Shown: positions 1 to 4,981 of the stretch, one piece after another
How positions within the stretch are numbered: position 1 is the stretch's first letter
How the letters are laid out: every line of letters begins with the position of its first letter
Assembly (NCBI GenBank): GCA_035764445.1
Contig: DASTZF010000425.1
Coordinates: 1 to 6,806, forward strand
DNA length: 6,806 nt
Origin: JAEUPI01 sp035764445
GTDB taxonomy: Bacteria; Pseudomonadota; Gammaproteobacteria; Burkholderiales; Burkholderiaceae_C
Reading direction: 5' to 3'
Translations under genes and position numbers: made by a program
Notes under the pieces: generated by a model
Database searches by the model: none
What the model saw: only the letters and a program-made list of their open reading frames with translations
What the model was told of the DNA's origin: nothing

Positions 1-798
1 ACCGACGGCGTGGTGGCATTCCCGTACACGGCCGGCACCACGCGCATCACGGCGCCGGCGCGCAGACTGACCACGTTCAAGCCCGGCGGGCACTGGACGC
101 GCAGCCTGCTGCCGAGCGCCGACGGGCGCAGGCTCTACGTCGGCGTGGGATCGCTGAGCAACATCGGCGAGCTGGGACTCGACGTCGAGCAGGGCCGCGC
201 GTGCATCGTCGAGCTCGACCTCGCGAGCGGCAGCAGCCGCATCTTCGCCAGCGGGTTGCGCAATGCGGTGGGCCTGGCGTGGGAGCCGGCCAGCGGCGTG
301 CTGTGGACGGTGGTCAACGAGCGCGACGGCCTCGGCGACGAGACGCCACCGGACTACCTGACCTCGGTGCGCGACGGCGGCTTCTACGGCTGGCCGTATT
401 GCTACTGGGGCCAGACGGTCGACGACCGCGTGCCGCAGGATCCGGCGCTGGCCGCGCGCGCGATCACCCCTGACTACGCGCTCGGTGGACACACGGCGTC
501 GCTCGGCCTCGCCTGGCTGCCCGCCGGCACGCTGCCGGGCTTCGGTGACGGCATGGCGATCGGCCAGCACGGCTCGTGGAACCGCAGCACGCTGAGCGGC
601 TACCGCGTGGTGTTCGTGCCGTTCGCCGACGGGCGCCCGAGCGGGCCGCCGCGCGACATCCTGACCGGCTTTCTGGCGCCCGACGAACGCGAGTCGTACG
701 GCCGCCCGGTGGGCGTGGCGATCGGTCCCGACCGCCGCTCGCTGCTGGTGGCCGACGACGTGGGCGACGTGATCTGGAGGATCGCCGCAGCGGCCTGA
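1..798 (+). CDS. PQQ-dependent sugar (glucose/sorbosone) dehydrogenase family protein, C-terminal part (5' end outside window)
   Basis: This is the C-terminal 265 residues of a soluble-type quinoprotein dehydrogenase of the L-sorbosone/glucose dehydrogenase family, a six-bladed beta-propeller that oxidises sugars or other alcohols and aldehydes using PQQ and calcium, normally in the periplasm. The frame is open from base 1, so the GTG at 10 is only an internal codon; the N-terminal blades, signal peptide and catalytic His lie upstream. Visible family motifs: SADGRRLYVGVGS near residues 36-48, FASGLRNAVGLAW near 82-94 (its Arg-Asn corresponds to the PQQ-contacting Arg-Asn of soluble glucose dehydrogenase, from family knowledge), DYLTSVRDGGFYGWPY near 117-132, GQHGSWNRS near 188-196, and a final blade ending VADDVGDVIWRI. 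It ends at TGA 796-798. The family is clear; the substrate cannot be read from the sequence. Confidence 0.93.
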   Translation, partial: TDGVVAFPYTAGTTRITAPARRLTTFKPGGHWTRSLLPSADGRRLYVGVGSLSNIGELGLDVEQGRACIVELDLASGSSRIFASGLRNAVGLAWEPASGVLWTVVNERDGLGDETPPDYLTSVRDGGFYGWPYCYWGQTVDDRVPQDPALAARAITPDYALGGHTASLGLAWLPAGTLPGFGDGMAIGQHGSWNRSTLSGYRVVFVPFADGRPSGPPRDILTGFLAPDERESYGRPVGVAIGPDRRSLLVADDVGDVIWRIAAAA

Positions 799-910
799 CG
801 GTGGCGATCCGTGTCGTGCTCTAGCGCTGCCGAACGGGAGGCCTGCGCCCCGGACTGCTCGCGAACAGCACAACTGCGGCAGTGGGAGCGCGAATTGCCT
901 GTCCGTCGCG

Positions 911-1471
911 ATGGCTGTTGGCTCGCCACACGACCAAGGTGCACGGACACGCCGGTTGTCGGGGCTGGAAGCTCATCAACATCCCGGCCACAACGTCCGC
1001 GCCATCGCACGGCTCGAGCGCTCCAAGCTCGGACAGCGCAGCACCACCGAACGCGTGGCCTGCAGGGTTGCCGAGTACTGCGGGACCGCCGGGTTCCTGT
1101 GGAGTCAGGTTGCGATCTTCGCGGCATGGATCATCTGGAACAGTTGGCCCGGCGTGCGACACGTCGACCCGTTCCCCTACATTTTCCTGACGCTGGTGCT
1201 GTCGATCGAGGCGATCTTTCTGTCGATCTTCATTCTGATCAGCCAGAACGAGGAGACGCGCCGGACCGAGCGCCGCAACGCACTCGATCTGCAGATCAAT
1301 CTGCTGGCGGAACAAGAGAGCACCGAGGCGCTGCGCATGCTGCGGCGAATCGGCGAGAAGTTGGGCGTTCGCTTCGACGACGATCCCGACATCGATGCGC
1401 TGCAACGGGCCACGCATCCCGAGGCCCTGGCCAAGCAGATCGACGAGATCACCCAACAGCGAGGCTCTTGA
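911..1471 (+). CDS. DUF1003 domain-containing membrane protein
   Basis: A 186-residue protein with the DUF1003 signature; its biochemical role is unknown. The N-terminal cytoplasmic part carries the family's NVRAIARLE stretch (residues 28-36) and an ERVA helix. Transmembrane helix 1 lies at about 60-79 and ends in WIIWN, followed by the conserved DPFPYIFLTLVLSIEA (86-101) that leads into helix 2 (about 88-111) and then the SQNEETRRTERR motif (111-122) and the family's N-A-L-D-L-Q-I-N segment. The acidic C-terminal tail (about 135-186) is probably helical. ATG 911 is chosen because it is the only ATG upstream of the conserved region in this frame; no good Shine-Dalgarno sequence precedes it, and the frame stays open further upstream, so the start is uncertain (TTG 956 is an alternative). 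It stops 35 bases before the YihY-type gene, so the two are probably one transcript. Confidence 0.88.
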   Translation: MAVGSPHDQGARTRRLSGLEAHQHPGHNVRAIARLERSKLGQRSTTERVACRVAEYCGTAGFLWSQVAIFAAWIIWNSWPGVRHVDPFPYIFLTLVLSIEAIFLSIFILISQNEETRRTERRNALDLQINLLAEQESTEALRMLRRIGEKLGVRFDDDPDIDALQRATHPEALAKQIDEITQQRGS

Positions 1472-1506
1472 CGACGCCGGCGTCGGAGCCAGTTCACGGC
1501 ACCGCG

Positions 1507-2379
1507 ATGGAGTTCCATCTCGCCACGAGCCTCGTCAAGCAGACCGTGTCCGCATGGCTCGACGACTATGCCCCGAGCATGGGTGCGGCGCTCGCCTACT
1601 ACACGATCTTTTCGATCGCCCCGCTGCTGCTGATCGCCATTTCGGTGGCTGGGATCGCCTTCGGGAACGACGCGGCACGCGGGGAGGTCGTCGAGCAGCT
1701 GCAGGGGCTGATGGGTGCGCCCGCGGCAAGAGCCATAGAAGGCATGGTGGAGAGCGCCAACAAGCCCGACACGGGCCTGGTGTCGACCGTGATCGGCGCG
1801 TGCCTGATGCTGGTGGGCGCGACCACGGTCTTCGGCGAACTGCAGAACGCCCTCGACAGGATCTGGCGTGCCCCGCAGCAGGATCACGGCGGCTGGCTGA
1901 ACCTGCTGCGTGCGCGGCTCCTTTCGTTCGGGCTGATCCTGGCGGTCGGCTTCCTGATTCTGGTTTCCTTGCTGTTCAGCGCGGCGATGGCGGCGTTGGG
2001 CACCTGGCTCGGACCTGCCTTCGGTGGCTGGGAGCTCCTCGCTTGCGCCGTCAACATGATGCTGAGCTTCGCGCTCGTCTCGTCGCTGTTTGCGGTGATC
2101 TACAAGGTGATGCCACGGGTGCGCGTGGCGTGGCGCGATGTGTGGGTGGGCGCGTTGGTGACGGCCGCGCTGTTCACGCTCGGCAAGTGGCTGATCGGCT
2201 TGTACATCGGCAAAAGCGGCGTGACCTCGGTGTTCGGCGCCGCGGGATCGTTCGCCGTGCTCCTGCTGTGGGTCTACTACTCGGCGCAGATTTTTCTGCT
2301 CGGTGCGGAGTTCACCTGGATCTACGCCCACGAGGTGGGCTCGCTGAAGGGTCAGCCCAGAACTCCCGCCGCGGGCTGA
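1507..2379 (+). CDS. YihY/BrkB family inner-membrane protein
   Basis: A 290-residue polytopic membrane protein of the YihY/virulence factor BrkB family (once misannotated as ribonuclease BN). No activity is established for the family. Hydrophobic segments fall at about 32-52, 91-109, 138-163, 178-200, 213-235 and 245-268, giving the usual six helices. Family hallmarks are the N-terminal MGAALAYYTIFSIAPLLL (25-42), FGELQNALDRIWRAP (109-123), YKVMPRVRVAWRDVWVGAL (199-217) and GAAGSFAVLLLWVYYSAQIFL (244-264), ending in GAEFTWIYA. The frame is open for another 230 codons upstream, but that stretch runs out of frame across the DUF1003 gene, so the start is placed at ATG 1507. There is no strong ribosome binding site. 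TTG 1468, overlapping the DUF1003 stop codon and preceded by GAGG, would add 13 residues and allow translational coupling. Length matches the family. Confidence 0.93.
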   Translation: MEFHLATSLVKQTVSAWLDDYAPSMGAALAYYTIFSIAPLLLIAISVAGIAFGNDAARGEVVEQLQGLMGAPAARAIEGMVESANKPDTGLVSTVIGACLMLVGATTVFGELQNALDRIWRAPQQDHGGWLNLLRARLLSFGLILAVGFLILVSLLFSAAMAALGTWLGPAFGGWELLACAVNMMLSFALVSSLFAVIYKVMPRVRVAWRDVWVGALVTAALFTLGKWLIGLYIGKSGVTSVFGAAGSFAVLLLWVYYSAQIFLLGAEFTWIYAHEVGSLKGQPRTPAAG

Positions 2380-2468
2380 GTGACTGCGTCTCGTGGGGCG
2401 GGCAGCGTCGGCCGCGCCGGGCGTCCAGGCAACCGCCCGCCGCGATGCGACGTCGGCGCCGCGGTCGT

Positions 2469-2660
2469 TCAGCGGCTGGACGACGACTTCTTGCGCGGCA
2501 CCTTGCCCCCGGCGCGGCGCGCTTCCGACAGTCCGATCGCGATCGCCTGCTTGCGGCTCTTGACCGTCTTGCCGCTGCGGCCGCTCTTCAGCGTGCCGCG
2601 GTGCATCTCATGCATCGCCTTCTCGACTTTCGCCGAGGCTTTCTGTCCGTACTTGGCCAT
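2469..2660 (-). CDS. Small basic DUF6496-type protein
   Basis: A 63-residue, very basic protein with about 18 Lys or Arg residues. It has the layout of the DUF6496 family: a short helix with the VEKAMHEMHRGTLKSG segment (residues 12-27), a basic linker, then the conserved KSRKQAIAIGLSEARRAG (34-51), and a Lys/Ser tail. Its function is unknown; the charge suggests nucleic acid or other polyanion binding, which is inference. The start is ATG 2660-2658 because AGGGA sits six bases upstream, immediately after the stop codon of the hemerythrin gene; an in-frame upstream ATG at 2726 lies inside that gene and is not used. The 11-base gap and shared ribosome binding region indicate co-transcription and probably coupled translation with the hemerythrin gene. 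Confidence 0.85.
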   Translation of the reverse strand: MAKYGQKASAKVEKAMHEMHRGTLKSGRSGKTVKSRKQAIAIGLSEARRAGGKVPRKKSSSSR

Positions 2661-2666
2661 GAACGA

Positions 2667-2671
2667 TCCCT
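2667..2671 (-). promoter_or_regulatory. Ribosome binding site of the DUF6496-type gene, abutting the upstream stop codon
   Basis: On the minus strand AGGGA follows directly after the TGA of the hemerythrin gene (2674-2672) and lies six bases before ATG 2660. A ribosome terminating on the first gene would cover this site, which suggests translational coupling. Confidence 0.75.
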
Positions 2672-3184
2672 TCACTTGGCCGGTGACGCCCGCTCGGAGG
2701 GGTCGGTCGCCAGGTGCCGATTCCACATCGCCTCGTCCTTGCGCTCGTGCAGCGCCGTGCCGAGCGCGGCCAGATCGACGTCCTTGGCCTTCTGGACCTT
2801 GGGGAAGACTTCTCCTTCTTCCTCCTTGACGTGGTGTCGGATGTACTCGCCGAGCACCTGCACCTTGGCGTCGTAGAGGTCCTCGCCCGGTTCGGCGGCC
2901 ACGATCTGCGCGATCAGGCCCTTCGCAGTGGCGTGCTCGACCTCGGCTTCATCGATCAGATCGCCTTGCGCGAGCGCGGCGCGCGCAGCCGGGTAGAAGA
3001 TCTCCTCTTCGATCGTCGCGTGCACGGTCAGCAGTGCGCAGATCTGCGCCGCGAGCAAGCCCTTCTCGCCGTCGTCGGCGTCTGCCTTGCACAGCTTGGC
3101 GTATTCGCGAAACAGGGCATCGACCTCCCTGTGATCGGCCTCCAGCAAGGCAATCGCATCCACGGTCCCGGTAACTGCAGGCAT
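2672..3184 (-). CDS. Hemerythrin HHE-domain protein
   Basis: A 170-residue cytoplasmic protein with a hemerythrin-like four-helix bundle that should hold a non-haem diiron centre. Members bind oxygen or NO, or sense or repair iron and oxidative damage; which applies here cannot be decided. Likely ligands are visible in order: His18 (in EADHREVD), His55 and Glu59 (HATIE, followed by EEIFYP), His84 (VEHATAK), and His118 with Glu122 (HHVKEEEGEVFP). The C-terminal tail after about residue 135 is charged and probably helical or disordered. The start is ATG 3184-3182, set by a consensus AAGGAG six bases upstream; an ATG at 3271 in the same frame lacks such a site and would add non-homologous residues. 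It is the first gene of a two-gene operon with the DUF6496-type gene and is divergent from the exported protein gene at 3392. Confidence 0.94.
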   Translation of the reverse strand: MPAVTGTVDAIALLEADHREVDALFREYAKLCKADADDGEKGLLAAQICALLTVHATIEEEIFYPAARAALAQGDLIDEAEVEHATAKGLIAQIVAAEPGEDLYDAKVQVLGEYIRHHVKEEEGEVFPKVQKAKDVDLAALGTALHERKDEAMWNRHLATDPSERASPAK

Positions 3185-3391
3185 GTCGAACTCCTTCGAG
3201 ACTTGACCTCGCTCAGCAAGGGTCGTGCCCAGACCTGTGCGGTGGTGCCAGGCACCGCGCCGACAGCCCACCCGATGCAGAGGTCATTGACCCGATGGCC
3301 ACGGCACGACGCGTCCGACCGCGGGTGCGGCACTCAAGTGGGGGTGGCAATCCTCCACATGGCAGTGCCTCGGCGCGCTAGCCTTCAACCC
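3185..3391. promoter_or_regulatory. Divergent control region between the hemerythrin operon and the exported-protein gene
   Basis: These 207 bases should hold promoters for both directions, although I see no convincing -35/-10 pair. The region contains a perfect 13-bp palindrome (GGTGCC-A-GGCACC, 3244-3256), a perfect 11-bp palindrome (GGTCA-T-TGACC, 3282-3292), and an 8-bp direct repeat ACCCGATG at 3270-3277 and 3290-3297, exactly 20 bp apart and flanking the second palindrome. These are candidate operator half-sites. Short palindromes are common by chance in GC-rich DNA, so the assignment is tentative. Confidence 0.45.
3191..3196 (-). promoter_or_regulatory. Ribosome binding site of the hemerythrin gene
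   Basis: On the minus strand this reads AAGGAG, six bases before ATG 3184. It is a near-perfect Shine-Dalgarno match and decides the start of the hemerythrin gene against the longer in-frame alternative. Confidence 0.85.
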
Positions 3392-3841
3392 ATGTCGAAG
3401 TCTCGAACCGCGCTCGTCGTCGGCTTCTTGTCCGGCCTCTCGTGCCTGCTCGGGCACGCCCGCGCATCGGACGAGCTGCTCCCCGTGTGGAAGCGCAGCG
3501 ACGGCGAAGCGCACGTCAAGCTGTCGACCCCGAAGACCATGCCGCACGGCCGCGTCGCGGTCGTGTATCAGCTGGTCGCCGTGAACACCGCGCTGACCAC
3601 ACCGGAGATGGTGGTCGCGGATTTTGGTGTGGTCTGCGCGCCGAGGACCGGTGAACCCGTCAGACTGGTCCACTCGCACACGACGATGTTCAAGCTGGTC
3701 GGAGGTCGCTACGTCCAGGAGAGCGACGAGCCGGTGTCGCCGCCGCGGGACGTTTCACTGGACTCGCAACACGACTTCGCGGCCAAGCCGGCCACCGTGG
3801 CGTGCGCACGCGCGCTCGCGATGGTCAAGGCGCCGCAGTGA
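3392..3841 (+). CDS. Exported hypothetical protein with two cysteines in the mature part
   Basis: A 149-residue protein that I do not recognise. The N-terminus is a typical Sec signal peptide: basic MSKSR, hydrophobic core at about 6-21, and a cleavage site after Ala23-Arg24-Ala25, leaving a mature protein of about 124 residues. Cys18 lies within the signal core and is not in a lipobox. The mature part has two cysteines (Cys82 and Cys138), which could form one periplasmic disulfide, and alternating hydrophobic stretches (for example VAVVYQLVAV 55-64, MVVADFGVVC 73-82, TTMFKLVGGRYV 97-108) that look like beta strands. The cysteine spacing and small beta-rich build faintly recall surface-adhesin-E-like proteins, but I see no diagnostic motif. 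An in-frame ATG at 3359 would add 11 residues; 3392 is preferred for the cleaner signal peptide. Neither start has a good ribosome binding site. Confidence 0.72.
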   Translation: MSKSRTALVVGFLSGLSCLLGHARASDELLPVWKRSDGEAHVKLSTPKTMPHGRVAVVYQLVAVNTALTTPEMVVADFGVVCAPRTGEPVRLVHSHTTMFKLVGGRYVQESDEPVSPPRDVSLDSQHDFAAKPATVACARALAMVKAPQ

Positions 3842-3856
3842 TGATGGCGAGGCGTC

Positions 3857-3882
3857 GCCGGCTCGCCGGCAGCGGGCGCTGC
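3857..3882. terminator. Overlapping GC-rich hairpins downstream of the exported-protein gene
   Basis: Two perfect short stem-loops sit 15 bases after the stop codon: GCCGG-CTCG-CCGGC (3857-3870) and GCAGC-GGGC-GCTGC (3869-3882), sharing two bases, so only one could form at a time. There is no T-run, so a classical intrinsic terminator is not shown. Their position between convergent genes makes a transcription-ending or RNA-stabilising role plausible. Confidence 0.25.
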
Positions 3883-3917
3883 AGGCCGCTCGCCAGCTAG
3901 CGGGCCCGCATCAGCGC

Positions 3918-3933
3918 GCCGCAGCGGTGCGGC
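3918..3933. terminator. Hairpin just downstream of the CBS-domain gene
   Basis: A perfect 6-bp stem with a 4-base loop (GCCGCA-GCGG-TGCGGC) begins eight bases past the stop codon of the minus-strand CBS gene. No T-run follows in either direction. It is a possible terminator or 3'-end structure, with weak support. Confidence 0.25.
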
Positions 3934-3941
3934 CGCGCGCA

Positions 3942-4379
3942 TCAAAGCTTCTGGTTGTGGTCGCCGCCTGGCTGCGAGATGCCGGCGAGCGCCTGGCCGG
4001 CCTTGCGCGCGTTGCCGGTGGTGGTGACGATGTCACCCAGCGAGACGATGCCGACCAGCCGTTTCTCGCGATCGAGCACCGGGAGCCGACGCAGCTGGAT
4101 GTCGCCCATGTTCTTCTGCACCGCATCGACGTCCTCATCCTCGAAGCAGTACTTGACCTCCGCGCTCATCACGTCGCTCACGGGCGTCTGCGGATCCTTG
4201 CCCTGAGCGACCGCCCGCACCGCGATGTCGCGGTCGGTGAGCATGCCGACCAGCCGGCCGTTGTCGCCGACCGGTATCACGCCGGCATCGAGCTCGGCCA
4301 TCTTGGCGGCCACCTGTTGCAGGGTCTCGCTGGGATTGGCGACGAAGACGTCGCGCGTCATGGCTTCACTGACTTTCAT
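3942..4379 (-). CDS. Two-CBS-domain protein (stand-alone CBS pair)
   Basis: A 145-residue cytoplasmic protein made almost entirely of a tandem CBS pair (Bateman module), which in other proteins binds adenosyl ligands such as AMP, ATP, NAD or SAM and acts as an energy or redox sensor. CBS1 covers about 5-60: KVSEAMTRDVFVANP at the start, then GVIPVGDNGRLVGMLTDRDI (33-52), whose TDRDI is the usual ligand-contacting stretch. CBS2 covers about 65-125: VSDVMSAEVKYCFEDE, then RRLPVLDREKRLVGIVSLGD (97-116), where SLGD replaces TDRD. A short Gly/Gln-rich tail follows. The start is ATG 4379-4377, fixed by AAAGGAG seven bases upstream; the frame is open further upstream but without family sequence. It is monocistronic as far as visible and convergent with the exported-protein gene. 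No output domain is attached, so its partner is unknown; it resembles stress-induced, Hrp1-like stand-alone CBS proteins. Confidence 0.94.
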   Translation of the reverse strand: MKVSEAMTRDVFVANPSETLQQVAAKMAELDAGVIPVGDNGRLVGMLTDRDIAVRAVAQGKDPQTPVSDVMSAEVKYCFEDEDVDAVQKNMGDIQLRRLPVLDREKRLVGIVSLGDIVTTTGNARKAGQALAGISQPGGDHNQKL

Positions 4380-4386
4380 GGGCAAA

Positions 4387-4393
4387 CTCCTTT
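4387..4393 (-). promoter_or_regulatory. Ribosome binding site of the CBS-domain gene
   Basis: On the minus strand this reads AAAGGAG, seven bases before ATG 4379. It is a strong Shine-Dalgarno match, fixes the start, and suggests high translation. Confidence 0.85.
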
Positions 4394-4413
4394 GGCGAGG
4401 GTGTCGGCCGCAT

Positions 4414-4435
4414 CGACCGAGTTGACGCTCGGTCG
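4414..4435. promoter_or_regulatory. Perfect 8-bp inverted repeat upstream of the CBS-domain gene
   Basis: CGACCGAG (4414-4421) and its exact reverse complement CTCGGTCG (4428-4435) flank a six-base centre TTGACG. The element lies 34-55 bases upstream of the CBS start codon. It could be a dimeric repressor or activator site overlapping the promoter, or a stem-loop in the 5' untranslated RNA. It is the longest perfect short-spaced inverted repeat I found in the window. Confidence 0.45.
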
Positions 4436-4711
4436 TGCTCTTCCAGATGTCGATGGCGCCGGTTCGGCCCGGGCCACCACCTGTCCGTCGCTCGAGCCAT
4501 GTTTCACCTCTCGCCCACGGCGGTGGCAAGCCTCGTTCCGCTGGTGACGTGCCCCGCTGGTGCTGCAGCTTGTGGTGACCTGGCAGCCGCGCGCGCCGTG
4601 AGCGTCGCGCTGCGCAAGGGCCGGCGCTGGCATCGCCGAACGCGCGACGTTAGGTGGCGACTAGCGTTGCCGCAGTGCGCGGCGGCGATCAACGATGGGC
4701 TCGCGCTGCGC

Positions 4712-4813
4712 TCACCGCTTCGGCCTGTCGAACCACCAGACCAGCGACAGAAATGCTGCAACGCCAGCCATTGCGGGAAGCAACACGGGTAGCCATTCGG
4801 CTAGGGCGTCCAT
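4712..4813 (-). CDS. Possible 33-residue single-helix membrane microprotein
   Basis: From ATG 4813 to TGA 4712 the minus strand encodes 33 residues: a short acidic N-terminus (MDALAEW), an uninterrupted hydrophobic stretch from about residue 8 to 27 (beginning LPVLLPAMAGVAAF and ending in LVWW), and a basic end FDRPKR. This is what a single-pass small membrane protein looks like, with the positive end probably in the cytoplasm. Against it: no Shine-Dalgarno sequence precedes the ATG, several codons are atypical for this GC-rich genome (CTA, CTT, GTT, TTT), and the frame is open upstream to an ATG at 4933 without plausible sequence. I do not recognise a family. It may be a chance frame. Confidence 0.25.
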   Translation of the reverse strand: MDALAEWLPVLLPAMAGVAAFLSLVWWFDRPKR

Positions 4814-4838
4814 CGCGCGCGCATGGGGCAAGAATGGT

Positions 4839-4854
4839 GCCGGCCATCGCCGGC
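4839..4854. repeat. Stem-loop upstream of the solute-binding protein gene
   Basis: GCCGGC-CATC-GCCGGC is a perfect 6-bp stem with a four-base loop, about 130 bases upstream of the solute-binding protein start. GCCGGC is itself palindromic and common in GC-rich DNA, so its significance is doubtful. Confidence 0.2.
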
Positions 4855-4981
4855 TCGCGGTGGATGGTGGAGAATCCGCTCGTCCGATGCCCACCCAAAG
4901 GTCGCACATGAGGCTTGCCCGCACCCGCACCATGCAGAGGCCTCGAGGGGATACACGTCAGGGCTGAGAAGCGGACCGACC

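Larger units (their letters stand above)
4380..4981. other. 600-bp intergenic region between the CBS gene and the solute-binding protein gene
   Basis: This stretch separates two divergent genes and is unusually long for the window. No open frame in it has family similarity or the G/C-ending codon pattern of the neighbours. It contains the 22-bp inverted repeat at 4414-4435, a 10-bp palindrome GGCCCGGGCC at 4466-4475, a widely spaced inverted repeat ATCGCCG/CGGCGAT (4632-4638 and 4683-4689), a possible microprotein gene on the minus strand (4813-4712), and a stem-loop GCCGGC-CATC-GCCGGC at 4839-4854. Promoters for both flanking genes should lie here, but none is clear. No tRNA or recognisable small RNA is seen. 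Confidence 0.5.

Noticed and set aside
873..883. An 11-bp palindrome ACTGC-G-GCAGT 28 bases before the DUF1003 start.
   Set aside because: Only five-base arms, isolated, with no supporting promoter; short palindromes of this kind are frequent in GC-rich sequence.
811..1506. The frame of the YihY-type gene stays open about 230 codons further upstream.
   Set aside because: That stretch runs across the DUF1003 gene in another frame, is rich in Arg and lacks any family sequence; YihY homology begins at ATG 1507.
1177..2331. A 384-codon open frame on the minus strand opposite the DUF1003 and YihY genes.
   Set aside because: Its product is Arg/His/Gln-rich low-complexity sequence typical of antisense frames in GC-rich DNA, and both strands cannot be coding the well-supported membrane proteins.
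2380..2468. Searched for a terminator between the convergent YihY-type and DUF6496-type genes.
   Set aside because: Only a long-loop GGGCGG/CCGCCC pairing is present, with no compact stem and no T-run.
2714..3391. The exported-protein frame extends upstream on the plus strand opposite the hemerythrin gene.
   Set aside because: It is antisense to a clear hemerythrin with intact diiron ligands; a credible signal peptide begins only at 3392.
4647..4660. GTTAGGT matches the GTTRRRY core of integron attC sites.
   Set aside because: No RYYYAAC partner core lies at a suitable distance and no integrase or cassette-like gene order is present; a seven-base degenerate match is expected by chance.
3855..4858. 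A 12-base identical stretch TCGCCGGCTCGC at 3855-3866 and 4847-4858.
   Set aside because: It is composed of common GC-rich words with no extended similarity around it, so it is not treated as a dispersed repeat.
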